Below the pieces are notes generated by a model that was given only the letters and a program-made list of their open reading frames with translations, had not been told where the DNA came from and made no database searches. A stretch of 64,000 nt of DNA from the NCBI GenBank assembly GCA_023231005.1, contig JALNWG010000017.1:1-64000 (forward strand), written 5' to 3'. Below, piece by piece: positions 27,475-35,237 of this stretch. The stretch's first letter is position 1; the number at the start of each line of letters is the position of its first letter. A program made the translations under genes and the position numbers. The DNA comes from Bacteroidales bacterium. GTDB lineage: Bacteria > Bacteroidota > Bacteroidia > Bacteroidales > FEN-979.

Positions 27475-28104
27475 ATGAGAATTACATTAATGGGGATGTT
27501 ATTGCTTTTCACATTCATTGGTAATTGCCAAACGAAAGATGCAAAAGCAATAGCTATTCTGGAAGAAGTCAGTGCAAAGACAAAATCCTATAAATCAATA
27601 AAAGTTGAATTTGCTTATACAATGGTTAACACAAAAGCAAAAATCAACGAAGAAAAATCCGGTTCCCTGTTAATTTCAGGAGATAAATATAAAATGAATG
27701 CTGCTGGACAAACGGTTTTTTGTGATGGAAAAACCATCTGGACATATCTAAAAGAGTCTAATGAAGTACAGGTGAATTCTCTTGATAACAAAGATGATGC
27801 CCTTACTCCTTCTAAATTATTGACTTCTTACAATTCTAATTACAAATCAAAAATCATTAAGAGCAATGACCCAGCTGTTGAATTGATTGAGCTGGTTCCA
27901 AATGTCAGTAAAAATTTTTCAAAAGCAATTCTTGGAGTTGATAAATTAAAAAAACAGATAAAAAGTTTTTCTATTTTCGATAAAAGCGGAAACGTCTTTA
28001 CTTATAAAATAAAAACCTTCATTACAAACGCTCCTGTTTCTACTGCTGATTTTTCTTTTGATGAAAAGAAATTTCCGGGGGTTGAAGTGATAGATATGCG
28101 TTAA
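27475..28104 (+). CDS. LolA-like outer-membrane lipoprotein carrier protein
   Basis: This is a 209-residue periplasmic carrier-type protein. The ATG at 27475 opens the signal sequence (RITLMGMLLLFTFIGN). Two upstream in-frame starts (TTG 27421, ATG 27448) would add a polar prefix. The LolA pattern is visible: helix AIAILEEVSAKTKSYKSIKV, a strand FCDGKTIWTYLKESNEVQV, and TADFSFDEKKFPGVEVIDMR at the end. It probably shuttles lipoproteins to the outer membrane. Three bases separate it from the transketolase gene. Confidence 0.82.
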   Translation: MRITLMGMLLLFTFIGNCQTKDAKAIAILEEVSAKTKSYKSIKVEFAYTMVNTKAKINEEKSGSLLISGDKYKMNAAGQTVFCDGKTIWTYLKESNEVQVNSLDNKDDALTPSKLLTSYNSNYKSKIIKSNDPAVELIELVPNVSKNFSKAILGVDKLKKQIKSFSIFDKSGNVFTYKIKTFITNAPVSTADFSFDEKKFPGVEVIDMR

Positions 28105-28106
28105 CA

Positions 28107-28952
28107 ATGCAATCATGGCAGACCAGCGATCCTGAGCAATTATTAAAGATTGCCAATAAGATCAGAATATCGATTGTTGAAAGTCTTACTGAGGCCGGTT
28201 CGGGGCATTTAGGAGGGTCTCTGGATCTGGCAGATATTTTTTCCTGCCTCTACTTTTGCATATTAAAAAATGATCCTAAAAATCCCGGTTGGTCTGATCG
28301 TGATCGATTGGTCTTATCTATTGGACATGTTGTTCCAGTCCTCTATGCTACACTTGCTCATGCCGGATATTTCCCCATTGAGGAACTCAATACATTAAGA
28401 AAATTGAATAGTCGTTTGCAGGGACATCCTGCCAGAGATCGTGGTCTGCCGGGAATTGAACTATCTGCAGGGTCATTAGGTCAAGGTTTATCAGTAGGGA
28501 CAGGAATGGCGCTTGCAGGGAAATCAGATCACCGGACACATCGGATTTTTGTCATTTTAGGGGATGGTGAACTCCAGGAAGGGTCAGTTTGGGAAGCTGC
28601 CATGTCGGCTGCCCACTATCATTTAGATAATTTAATTGCTATTGTTGATCGGAATGGGTTGCAAATAGACGGAAGAACTGAAAATGTCATGAAACTGGAG
28701 CCCTTGATGGATAAATGGAGAAGTTTTGGTTGGTTGGTTTTTTCTATCGACGGGCATAATCCTGAACAATTGCTTGAAACGGTAAAAATGATTCAATTAG
28801 AAAAGAACCGACCATCTGTTATCCTTGCTAACACTTGCATGGGGAAGGGTATCCTACGGATCGAAGGAGATCCTCACTGGCATGGGAAAGTGCCCAACAA
28901 GGAAGAATCAATTGAGTTTATTGAGGAATTGAAAAATAAATTCAACCAATGA
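28107..28952 (+). CDS. Transketolase, N-terminal (thiamine diphosphate-binding) subunit
   Basis: This 281-residue protein is the TPP-binding half of transketolase. The TPP motif is GDGELQEGSVWEAAM, and conserved substrate-site segments include GSGHLGGSLDLADI and AGSLGQGLSVGTGMAL. It acts in the non-oxidative pentose phosphate pathway with the partner encoded next. Its last 4 bases overlap that gene (ATGA), so the enzyme is naturally split, as in many anaerobes and archaea. Confidence 0.93.
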   Translation: MQSWQTSDPEQLLKIANKIRISIVESLTEAGSGHLGGSLDLADIFSCLYFCILKNDPKNPGWSDRDRLVLSIGHVVPVLYATLAHAGYFPIEELNTLRKLNSRLQGHPARDRGLPGIELSAGSLGQGLSVGTGMALAGKSDHRTHRIFVILGDGELQEGSVWEAAMSAAHYHLDNLIAIVDRNGLQIDGRTENVMKLEPLMDKWRSFGWLVFSIDGHNPEQLLETVKMIQLEKNRPSVILANTCMGKGILRIEGDPHWHGKVPNKEESIEFIEELKNKFNQ

Positions 28953-29920
28953 ATACCTTCAGAAATAAAGGGGATAAGCCGACAAAGATAGGTTTTGGTG
29001 AAGGTTTGGTTGAGGCAGGGAATCGAAATCAGAAAGTGGTTGTCTTGGGGGCTGATATAACTTCGTCGGTAGGTGTCAATTTTTTTGCTGAAACTTTTCC
29101 GACCCGTTTTTTTTCATTGGGCATTGCAGAGCAGAATTGTATTGGGATAGCTGCAGGACTTTCATTAGAAGGCAAAATTCCAGTATTTTCCACATACGGT
29201 GTTTTCGCCTCTCTCAGGGCTGCCGATCAGATTAGAGTTTCTGTTTGCTACAACAATTTACATGTGATTATTGGTGGGGCACATTGCGGCGTGTCGGTAG
29301 GTCCGGACGGAGCGACTCATCAAGCTCTGGAAGATATAGCCATCATGAGGGTGTTGCCCAATATGACAGTACTGTCTCCCTGCGATGCAACCCAAACCAA
29401 ACAAGCTACTCTGGCAGCCATAGAAAATTGTAACGGTCCGGTATATCTTCGATTTGGCCGTGAGCCCATGCCAGATTTCACCGATAGCTCCAGTAAATTT
29501 ATCATCGGAAAAGCCCATGTACTTCACCCGGGGAATGATCTTTCAATCATCGCCACCGGACATCTTGTTTGGGAAGCCTTGCAGGCAGCTTATTTTTTGG
29601 AAACCATTGGCTATTCAATCAGGGTAATAAACGTTCACACCATTAAACCCATTGATGTAAAGATCATTATACAGGCAGCCCGGGAAACCGGAGCCATTAT
29701 TACTGCTGAAGAACACCAGATTTATGGAGGCCTTGGAAGCGCTGTGTCAGAAGTCGTTACACAATTTCATCCGGTTCCCATATCATTTGTCGGAATGAAT
29801 GATAAGTTTGGAGAATCAGGTACACCCGGAGAACTCATGGAAAAATTTGGAATGACTACCCATAACCTGATTAAATCCTGTAAAAAAATGTTAGCCAGGA
29901 AAAAAAATGGGTTCAAGTGA
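28949..29920 (+). CDS. Transketolase, C-terminal subunit
   Basis: This 323-residue partner carries the pyrimidine-binding and C-terminal domains. The catalytic glutamate region is LGIAEQNCIGIAAGLS. The segment GPDGATHQALEDIAIMR is characteristic, and residues 195-300 form the C-terminal domain. It overlaps the N-terminal subunit gene by 4 bases and the convergent truA gene by 30 bases. Confidence 0.93.
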   Translation: MNTFRNKGDKPTKIGFGEGLVEAGNRNQKVVVLGADITSSVGVNFFAETFPTRFFSLGIAEQNCIGIAAGLSLEGKIPVFSTYGVFASLRAADQIRVSVCYNNLHVIIGGAHCGVSVGPDGATHQALEDIAIMRVLPNMTVLSPCDATQTKQATLAAIENCNGPVYLRFGREPMPDFTDSSSKFIIGKAHVLHPGNDLSIIATGHLVWEALQAAYFLETIGYSIRVINVHTIKPIDVKIIIQAARETGAIITAEEHQIYGGLGSAVSEVVTQFHPVPISFVGMNDKFGESGTPGELMEKFGMTTHNLIKSCKKMLARKKNGFK

Positions 29921-30676
29921 ATAAACCGTTTCAGGGTATTGAATTGAATGGAGGAATAACCCTTTTGCCGGAACAGATTCGCCGGCATTGCAACGATTTT
30001 TACTTTCTACGATTTGTCTTACCTCTTCCATCGTAATTTTCTCTTTCCCCACTTCCAGTAAAGTACCAACGATAGCACGAACCATATTCCTTAAAAACCG
30101 ATTGGCCGTAATGGTAAATGTTAGCCCATCATCCACTGTTTCCCATCGGGCATAAAGAATTTTACAAATGTTGGTACGAGTGTCATGGTCTACTTTTGAA
30201 AATGAAGTAAAATCGGAATACTCTGTCAGTAAATCAGCTCCAGTATTCATCAACTGCATATCAATTTTACCAAAAAGATAGAATGAGAATGGATACCTGA
30301 AAGGATTTTTTCGGGTAGTGATATAATATTTATAAGTTCTGGATACAGCACTAAACCGGGCATGAGCTTTTTCCGGTACCGGAAAGATTGAAAAAACCAC
30401 GATCTGATGATTAAGGAACCGATTCAATTTAAATACAAGGTCTTTCCGTTCTTCCTCCCCCAGTTTTACCTGAATATCAAAATGAGCAAAATAGGATGTA
30501 GCATGTACACCAGAATCGGTTCTGCCTGCACCGGTTAAGGTGATTGGAAAGTGCATTACCAATGTCATTACAGATTCCATAACCTGTTGAATGGTCACGC
30601 TGTTGGACTGTCGTTGCCATCCGTGAAAGTTGGTTCCATCATAAGCAAGATGGATAAAATACCTGAAATAAGCCAT
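29891..30676 (-). CDS. truA: tRNA pseudouridine(38-40) synthase TruA
   Basis: TruA converts uridines 38-40 of tRNA anticodon stems to pseudouridine. The catalytic Asp is in GAGRTDSGVHA (about residue 54), and the C-terminal RFLRNMVRAIVGTLLEVG motif is intact. ATG at 30676 (MAYFRYFIHLAYDGT) is preferred over 30697, because family members start at this strand. A TACTTTTG element lies just upstream. Its 3' end lies inside the transketolase gene. Confidence 0.95.
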   Translation of the reverse strand: MAYFRYFIHLAYDGTNFHGWQRQSNSVTIQQVMESVMTLVMHFPITLTGAGRTDSGVHATSYFAHFDIQVKLGEEERKDLVFKLNRFLNHQIVVFSIFPVPEKAHARFSAVSRTYKYYITTRKNPFRYPFSFYLFGKIDMQLMNTGADLLTEYSDFTSFSKVDHDTRTNICKILYARWETVDDGLTFTITANRFLRNMVRAIVGTLLEVGKEKITMEEVRQIVESKNRCNAGESVPAKGLFLHSIQYPETVYSLEPIFFPG

Positions 30677-30694
30677 TGGAGACGTATAGGAAAA

Positions 30695-30702
30695 CAAAAG
30701 TA
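30695..30702 (-). promoter_or_regulatory. Predicted -7 element (TACTTTTG) for truA
   Basis: On the minus strand TACTTTTG lies 18 bases before the truA ATG, giving a short leader of about 12 bases. This supports the start at 30676 rather than 30697. Confidence 0.5.
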
Positions 30703-30759
30703 ATAAATTAGAATTTAGACTATTTATAAATTGTCTTTTTATGAAAAAAAGACATTCAG

Positions 30760-30777
30760 TTGTTAAATAAATAACAA
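30760..30777. promoter_or_regulatory. Predicted Rex operator 1, hydrogenase operon 1
   Basis: TTGTTAAATAAATAACAA is an 18-base dyad that differs at one position from the Rex consensus TTGTTAA-n4-TTAACAA. It covers the -33 region of the predicted operon 1 promoter. Rex itself is encoded at 57589. Confidence 0.7.
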
Positions 30778-30786
30778 ATAAAATGA

Positions 30787-30794
30787 TATTTTTG
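30787..30794 (+). promoter_or_regulatory. Predicted -7 element (TATTTTTG), hydrogenase operon 1
   Basis: TATTTTTG fits TAnnTTTG and sits between two Rex-like operators. The nearest TTG for a -33 box lies inside the first operator, 24 bases upstream, which is slightly far. The leader would be about 80 bases. Confidence 0.5.
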
Positions 30795-30804
30795 CTTAAT
30801 AAAA

Positions 30805-30822
30805 CTGTTAATTATTTAACAA
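30805..30822. promoter_or_regulatory. Predicted Rex operator 2, hydrogenase operon 1
   Basis: CTGTTAATTATTTAACAA matches TTGTTAA-n4-TTAACAA at 13 of 14 defined positions. It lies just downstream of the expected transcription start, a roadblock position. A third looser dyad, GTTAA-n11-TTAAC, follows at 30839-30859. Confidence 0.7.
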
Positions 30823-30876
30823 GTGCTTTCTAACAATCGTTAAAATATTTAATATTAACAACTTAAAATAAATATT

Positions 30877-31341
30877 ATGAATGAATGCCAGGAATTAGTA
30901 AGGGAGTTGGCCGACAAATATGGTCGAAACAGGACCAGTCTGCTTCCCATTCTTCAAGGGGTAATTGAAAAGAACAACTATCTTTCAGATACTTGTATGA
31001 CAGACATAGCCAAAGAGCTTGATCTGTCTGCTGCACAAGTATTTGGAACTGCTACATTTTATTCTTTTCTCGATACGGTTCCCCGTGGAAAATATATTAT
31101 TCGAGTTTGCCAGACCATTACCTGCGACATGCATGGAAAGAAAATGATCATTCAAACCCTGGAGGATATGCTGAAGATCAAGGTTGGTGAGACAACGCCG
31201 GACAAAAAATTCACTCTTCTTGAAACCAATTGTTTAGGTTGGTGTCATGAAGGGCCCGCCATGCTGATTAATGAACAACCTTTCAGTGGTCTGACTACTG
31301 AAAAAGTACACGATATCATCAGTGAATATATCAATAAATAA
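30877..31341 (+). CDS. NADH-dependent [FeFe]-hydrogenase 1, NuoE-like [2Fe-2S] subunit (HydC/HndA)
   Basis: This is a 154-residue thioredoxin-like [2Fe-2S] subunit. Cluster cysteines are in CQTITC (C-x4-C) and CLGWC (C-x3-C). The N-terminal helical domain contains the family segment AAQVFGTATFYSFLDTVPRG. It passes electrons between the NuoF-like flavoprotein and the catalytic subunit encoded next. It is not part of complex I, since no other nuo genes are present. Confidence 0.93.
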   Translation: MNECQELVRELADKYGRNRTSLLPILQGVIEKNNYLSDTCMTDIAKELDLSAAQVFGTATFYSFLDTVPRGKYIIRVCQTITCDMHGKKMIIQTLEDMLKIKVGETTPDKKFTLLETNCLGWCHEGPAMLINEQPFSGLTTEKVHDIISEYINK

Positions 31342-31366
31342 TTCAAAAAATAAAAGGAGAACAGTC

Positions 31367-32533
31367 ATGTCAGAACAAACGCTAAAAAGGGTTGACTTAA
31401 TCTTTGGCGAATATTCCAATGAAAAATATAAAATTTTAGCCGATACGATGAAACGTTCTAACGAGGATATATTAAAAGACTTGTTAGATTCCGGGCTTCG
31501 CGGACGCGGAGGTGCAGGCTTCCCCACCGCGATGAAGTGGAAATTTACTGCAGATACAATTAGTGATGAGAAATTTGTCATTTGCAATGCTGATGAAGGA
31601 GAACCTGGAACATTCAAGGACCGTGAAATCCTGTTAAGGGTTCCAAGAAAGGTTTTTTCGGGAATGGCTATTTGTGGAAAAGTAATTGGAGCCAGCAAAG
31701 GGTACATGTACTTACGAGGAGAATACCGGTTTATGCTCCCGGAACTCATGAAAGAACTTGATATTTACCACGAACATGCAAAAAATCTGGGTTTAAATTT
31801 CCCCATTGAAATCAGATTGGGATCAGGAGCATATATTTGTGGTGAAGAGAGTGCATTATTTGAATCCATGGAAGGGGGCCGTGGGGAACCACGAAACAAA
31901 CCTCCCTATCCTACCACCAGTGGTTTCATGAAGAAACCGACCGTAATCAATAATGTGGAAACTTTTGTGAATGTTTTAATGATCATGCGTCTTGGACCCA
32001 ACCAATATAAAAAACTTGGGACTACTGACTCACGTGGATCAAAAGTATTTTCAGTTTCTGGCGACACGCCTATTCCTGGCATCTACGAACTTGAACTAGG
32101 TATGCCGTTGGATCGTTTTGTTGATGAATTTGGGGATGGGGACACTAAGGCTGTTCAGGTTGGAGGCGCTTCTGGTTTTTGCGTTCCAAGAAAGAAATTC
32201 AAAGATACTGTTATCGGTTTCGAGGGAGTTCCGACAGGTGGTTCTATGATGATTTTCAATAGTTCCCGCTCCATGTACAACGTACTGCATAATTATCTTA
32301 AATTTTTTGAGGAAGAATCCTGCGGACAATGTACACCCTGTCGTGTAGGTTGCCAGCAATTGCGCAAAGGAATCGTTGCCGTTAAAAAAGGTGAAAAAAA
32401 GGCCGTCTATCTTGATCAATTGATGAAATTAAGTGAAAGTATGAAGATCACTGCCAAATGCGGCCTGGGCCAATCCGTTGCCAACTCCTTTTCCTCTATT
32501 GTTAATAATTTCAAGGAAGAGATGATTTATTAA
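31367..32533 (+). CDS. NADH-dependent [FeFe]-hydrogenase 1, NuoF-like flavoprotein subunit, short form (HydB)
   Basis: This 388-residue subunit binds FMN and NAD(H): GLRGRGGAGFPTAMKW is the FMN loop and NADEGEPGTFKDR the NADH site. One [4Fe-4S] cluster is ligated by CGQCTPC plus the Cys of CGLGQS. It lacks both the N-terminal [2Fe-2S] domain and the C-terminal two-cluster ferredoxin domain seen in the NuoF-like proteins at 42405 and 50309. ATG at 31367 is preceded by AAAAGGAGA, a clear ribosome site, and is chosen over the GTG at 31322. Confidence 0.93.
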   Translation: MSEQTLKRVDLIFGEYSNEKYKILADTMKRSNEDILKDLLDSGLRGRGGAGFPTAMKWKFTADTISDEKFVICNADEGEPGTFKDREILLRVPRKVFSGMAICGKVIGASKGYMYLRGEYRFMLPELMKELDIYHEHAKNLGLNFPIEIRLGSGAYICGEESALFESMEGGRGEPRNKPPYPTTSGFMKKPTVINNVETFVNVLMIMRLGPNQYKKLGTTDSRGSKVFSVSGDTPIPGIYELELGMPLDRFVDEFGDGDTKAVQVGGASGFCVPRKKFKDTVIGFEGVPTGGSMMIFNSSRSMYNVLHNYLKFFEEESCGQCTPCRVGCQQLRKGIVAVKKGEKKAVYLDQLMKLSESMKITAKCGLGQSVANSFSSIVNNFKEEMIY

Positions 32534-32567
32534 TTCATTATTAACCAGAAAACAGACGAAAAATAAT

Positions 32568-34361
32568 ATGGCTAAAAAAATTAATCTTACCATCGACGGC
32601 ATTAACGTGACAGTTGATGAAGGGAAAACCATCCTTGAAGCAGCCCGTGATTTGAATATTCATATACCTACCTTATGTTATCACGAGGACCTTTGTGTTG
32701 CAGGCAATTGCCGTGTATGCGTTGTGGAACAGGAAAAAGTAAAATCTCTTCCGGCTGCATGTGCGATGCCAGTTTCAGAAGGCATGGTTATTCATACAAA
32801 TAGCATGAAGGTCAGAATGGCCCGTAAACACATTGTAGAATTATTGCTTTCCGAACATAATGCCGACTGCACAAAATGCTATAAAAACGGCAACTGTGAA
32901 CTTCAAGGATTGGCATCACAGATGCTCACTGGTGATCACCTATTCCTTGATCTTGTTCCGGATAAACAATATACAATCGACATGTTTAATTCAGCTATCA
33001 TTAAGGATGATAGCCGGTGTATCCGCTGTCAACGCTGTGTTCGGACCTGCGAAGAGTTGCAAAGTGTAAGTGCATTAGGCGTTGCTTACAAGGGGGATAA
33101 GATGAAAATTTCGACTTTTTTTGAAAATTCCATGCTTGAAGTTGTTTGTACAAATTGCGGACAATGTGTTAACCGTTGTCCAACCGGTGCCTTGATTGAA
33201 CGGAATTATATTGACCAGGTTTGGGATGCCATTTATGATCCCACAAAACACGTTGTTGTTCAAACTGCTCCTGCTGTTCGAATCGCGTTGGGTGAAGCCC
33301 TTGGTATGGCCCCAGGTAATATCGTTACCGGAAGAATGGTAGCAGCTTTAAAAAGACTCGGCTTCGATTCTGTGCTTGATACCGATTTTACTGCCGATTT
33401 AACGATTATTGAAGAAGGTCATGAATTGCTTACACGGTTAAAAAAAGCATTGGTTGATAAAGATCCAAACGTTGCTCTACCAATGGCAACTTCCTGCTCT
33501 CCAGGATGGATCAAGTTTATTGAGCATACATTTCCCGAACTTCTTCCCAACCTCTCTACCTGTAAATCTCCACAGCAAATGTTTGGGGCTTTAGTGAAAA
33601 CGTATTTCGCACAAAAACGCAAAATAGATCCGAAGAATATTGTTTCGGTTTCCATCATGCCTTGTACCGCTAAAAAGTTTGAAGCTAATCGCCCGGAAAT
33701 GCGTTCAAGTGGATATAAAGATGTTGATTTCGTTTTGACAACCCGCGAACTTGGGATCATGATAAAGCAAGCTGGTCTTGAATTTGAAGCCCTCCCTGAA
33801 GAAAAATTTGATTCTATTATGGGTTCATCTACTGGTGCTGCCGTTATCTTTGGCTCAACCGGTGGAGTTATGGAAGCCGCTTTAAGAACCGCGTATGAAA
33901 TCGTGACCGGTCGAGAGGTGCCTTTTGATGGTCTGAATATTACACCCGTACGCGGAACCGAAGGAGAAGTAAGGGAAGCCGCTATTAAAATTGAAAAAGT
34001 GAAACCTGAATGGAGTTTTCTGGAAGGTGTCGAACTGAAATGTGTTGTTGCTAATGGATTGGCCCATGCAAAAACCGTGATGCAAAATGTTAGAGACGGC
34101 AAAGCCAACTACCATTTCATCGAGATTATGGCTTGTCCCGGCGGTTGTCTTGGAGGTGGTGGTCAACCCATACCCACCAATAAAGACATCCGTTCGAAAC
34201 GCAAGATGGCCATTTATGAAGAGGATATGGGAATGCCAATCAGAAAATCTCATGAAAATCCCGAGGTGGTTGCCATCTACAAAGATTTCCTTGAAAAACC
34301 TTTAGGCCACAAATCTCACGAACTACTCCATACCCAATACACACCCCGAAAAAGGTACTAA
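32568..34361 (+). CDS. [FeFe]-hydrogenase 1 catalytic subunit (HydA/HndD), H-cluster motif TSCSPGW
   Basis: This is a 597-residue catalytic subunit. Cluster sites in order: [2Fe-2S] Cys37, 48, 51 and 65; His97-Cys101-104-110 [4Fe-4S]; ferredoxin clusters at Cys151-161 and 194-204. H-cluster motifs follow: TSCSPGW (308-314), MPCTAKK (Cys366) and MACPGGCLGGGGQP (Cys523, Cys527). The usual first motif is TSCCPxW, so Ser311 stands at the position of a cluster ligand. The proton-path glutamates (EE at 282-283, Glu286) remain. It is the last gene of operon 1, followed by a strong terminator. Confidence 0.95.
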   Translation: MAKKINLTIDGINVTVDEGKTILEAARDLNIHIPTLCYHEDLCVAGNCRVCVVEQEKVKSLPAACAMPVSEGMVIHTNSMKVRMARKHIVELLLSEHNADCTKCYKNGNCELQGLASQMLTGDHLFLDLVPDKQYTIDMFNSAIIKDDSRCIRCQRCVRTCEELQSVSALGVAYKGDKMKISTFFENSMLEVVCTNCGQCVNRCPTGALIERNYIDQVWDAIYDPTKHVVVQTAPAVRIALGEALGMAPGNIVTGRMVAALKRLGFDSVLDTDFTADLTIIEEGHELLTRLKKALVDKDPNVALPMATSCSPGWIKFIEHTFPELLPNLSTCKSPQQMFGALVKTYFAQKRKIDPKNIVSVSIMPCTAKKFEANRPEMRSSGYKDVDFVLTTRELGIMIKQAGLEFEALPEEKFDSIMGSSTGAAVIFGSTGGVMEAALRTAYEIVTGREVPFDGLNITPVRGTEGEVREAAIKIEKVKPEWSFLEGVELKCVVANGLAHAKTVMQNVRDGKANYHFIEIMACPGGCLGGGGQPIPTNKDIRSKRKMAIYEEDMGMPIRKSHENPEVVAIYKDFLEKPLGHKSHELLHTQYTPRKRY

Positions 34362-34376
34362 TTCACACCTTTTATG

Positions 34377-34407
34377 AAGCCGTCCCCAAAAGACGGCTTT
34401 TTTATTT
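34377..34407 (+). terminator. Terminator of hydrogenase operon 1
   Basis: AAGCCGTC (34377-34384) pairs perfectly with GACGGCTT (34392-34399) around a 7-base loop and is followed by TTTTTATTT, a classic intrinsic terminator. Confidence 0.92.
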
Positions 34408-34416
34408 CACACACCC

Positions 34417-34448
34417 AAAAAAAAAACGCTGCCGTTGATCCGGCAGCG
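34417..34448 (-). terminator. Terminator of the minus-strand Cys-rich protein gene
   Basis: CGCTGCCG (34427-34434) pairs with CGGCAGCG (34441-34448). Read on the minus strand the hairpin is followed by ten T's, so it terminates the gene ending at 34492. Confidence 0.9.
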
Positions 34449-34491
34449 TATCGCATTTTCACTAACATTAGTATGTATAAAGAACGATTGA

Positions 34492-35106
34492 CTAAAAATC
34501 TTCTAATAATTGTCCATCATTTAGCTCAATGACAATTCGTTTTCCTCCTTTAATATCTTTTATGGAATAACTCTTCACACGGCTCATCGGAATCTCCCCA
34601 ATAACATCCGATAATGTTTGACCTCTTCCTTTCATCTGCATCATTCTCTGGCATACTTTTCCTTCGGCATTTTCACAAGCCATTTCCCGGCAAATATCCA
34701 GGTTTCCACAACATCCATGTCTGATCCTCATCGGTTTACATTCAGGTCTATGAATTATTATTTTTTTTATGATTTTCTGTATAGAATCCGTCATGGAAGA
34801 ATCCGGCATTACGATGGAAATATTAAATTCGTTTTCATTCAGATCATCACCCATTTCTTTCAAGTTAAGGCCTATTTTAGCGAACTGCTCAATTAAATCT
34901 TCCTGGTTTATACTTTCAGAAACAAGAGTAGTATCTAACATTGTTGTTTTTCCATTTTTTCCCTTGATAATTTTCAATTTCGCTGTTTTTTCCCCAACTG
35001 TTTTTGGTTGATCTTGCGAAAACGCCTGACAAACATTAATAAAGGAGAAGATCATGATCACTCCGATTATCATTGTAGATGAATTAATTTTAGCAAATAA
35101 TTTCAT
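34492..35106 (-). CDS. Cys-rich exported protein of unknown function
   Basis: This 204-residue protein has a hydrophobic N-terminal segment (about 10-30) that looks like a signal peptide. Its middle holds a Met/Cys cluster (ECKPMRIRHGCCGN, then CREMACENAEGKVC), suggesting metal binding or disulfides. I recognise no family. The ATG has a Shine-Dalgarno GGAGGG just upstream, unusual in this window. It is divergent from a histidine kinase-regulator pair, and tandem repeats lie in the shared intergenic region, so that system may control it. Confidence 0.75.
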   Translation of the reverse strand: MKLFAKINSSTMIIGVIMIFSFINVCQAFSQDQPKTVGEKTAKLKIIKGKNGKTTMLDTTLVSESINQEDLIEQFAKIGLNLKEMGDDLNENEFNISIVMPDSSMTDSIQKIIKKIIIHRPECKPMRIRHGCCGNLDICREMACENAEGKVCQRMMQMKGRGQTLSDVIGEIPMSRVKSYSIKDIKGGKRIVIELNDGQLLEDF

Positions 35107-35131
35107 AGACCCTCCGTATTTAGTTTTGATG

Positions 35132-35139
35132 CAAATCTA
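35132..35139 (-). promoter_or_regulatory. Predicted -7 element (TAGATTTG) for the Cys-rich protein gene
   Basis: On the minus strand TAGATTTG fits TAnnTTTG and gives a leader of about 20 bases that contains the GGAGGG ribosome site. Confidence 0.55.
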
Positions 35140-35162
35140 ATCTCACTAAGTGGTTGAAAATG

Positions 35163-35198
35163 TTAATGAATCGTTAAAGTTGGTTAATGAAACGTTAA
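35163..35198. repeat. Two 15-base direct repeats, 21 bases apart, between divergent promoters
   Basis: TTAATGAATCGTTAA (35163-35177) and TTAATGAAACGTTAA (35184-35198) agree at 14 of 15 positions. The 21-base period is two helical turns, typical of tandem half-sites for OmpR-family response regulators. The regulator encoded at 37144 is the natural candidate. Confidence 0.65.
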
Positions 35199-35225
35199 TT
35201 GTTATTCGAAGAATTTTCAATTACC

Positions 35226-35233
35226 TACTTTTG
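35226..35233 (+). promoter_or_regulatory. Predicted -7 element (TACTTTTG) abutting the histidine kinase start
   Basis: TACTTTTG ends 4 bases before the kinase ATG at 35238. If used, transcription would begin at or within a base or two of the start codon, giving a leaderless mRNA. Confidence 0.5.
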
Positions 35234-35237
35234 TAGC

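Noticed and set aside
28107..29920. Transketolase broken by a frameshift or stop
   Set aside because: The two halves have proper start and stop codons with an ATGA overlap, and split transketolases are a normal form in many anaerobes.
30839..30859. Third Rex operator before operon 1
   Set aside because: GTTAA-n11-TTAAC has the wrong spacing for Rex; kept only as a loose AT-rich dyad.
30877..32533. Part of respiratory complex I (NuoE/NuoF)
   Set aside because: No other nuo genes are nearby, and a catalytic [FeFe]-hydrogenase gene follows directly.
33419..34253. Long minus-strand frames (229 and 123 codons) opposite hydrogenase 1 catalytic gene
   Set aside because: They lie fully inside a strongly supported gene, have no recognisable domain and no promoter; they are shadows of its codon bias.
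32568..34361. Hydrogenase 1 catalytic gene as a pseudogene because of TSCSPGW
   Set aside because: The frame is intact, all other cluster motifs are conserved, and it has a regulated promoter and terminator.
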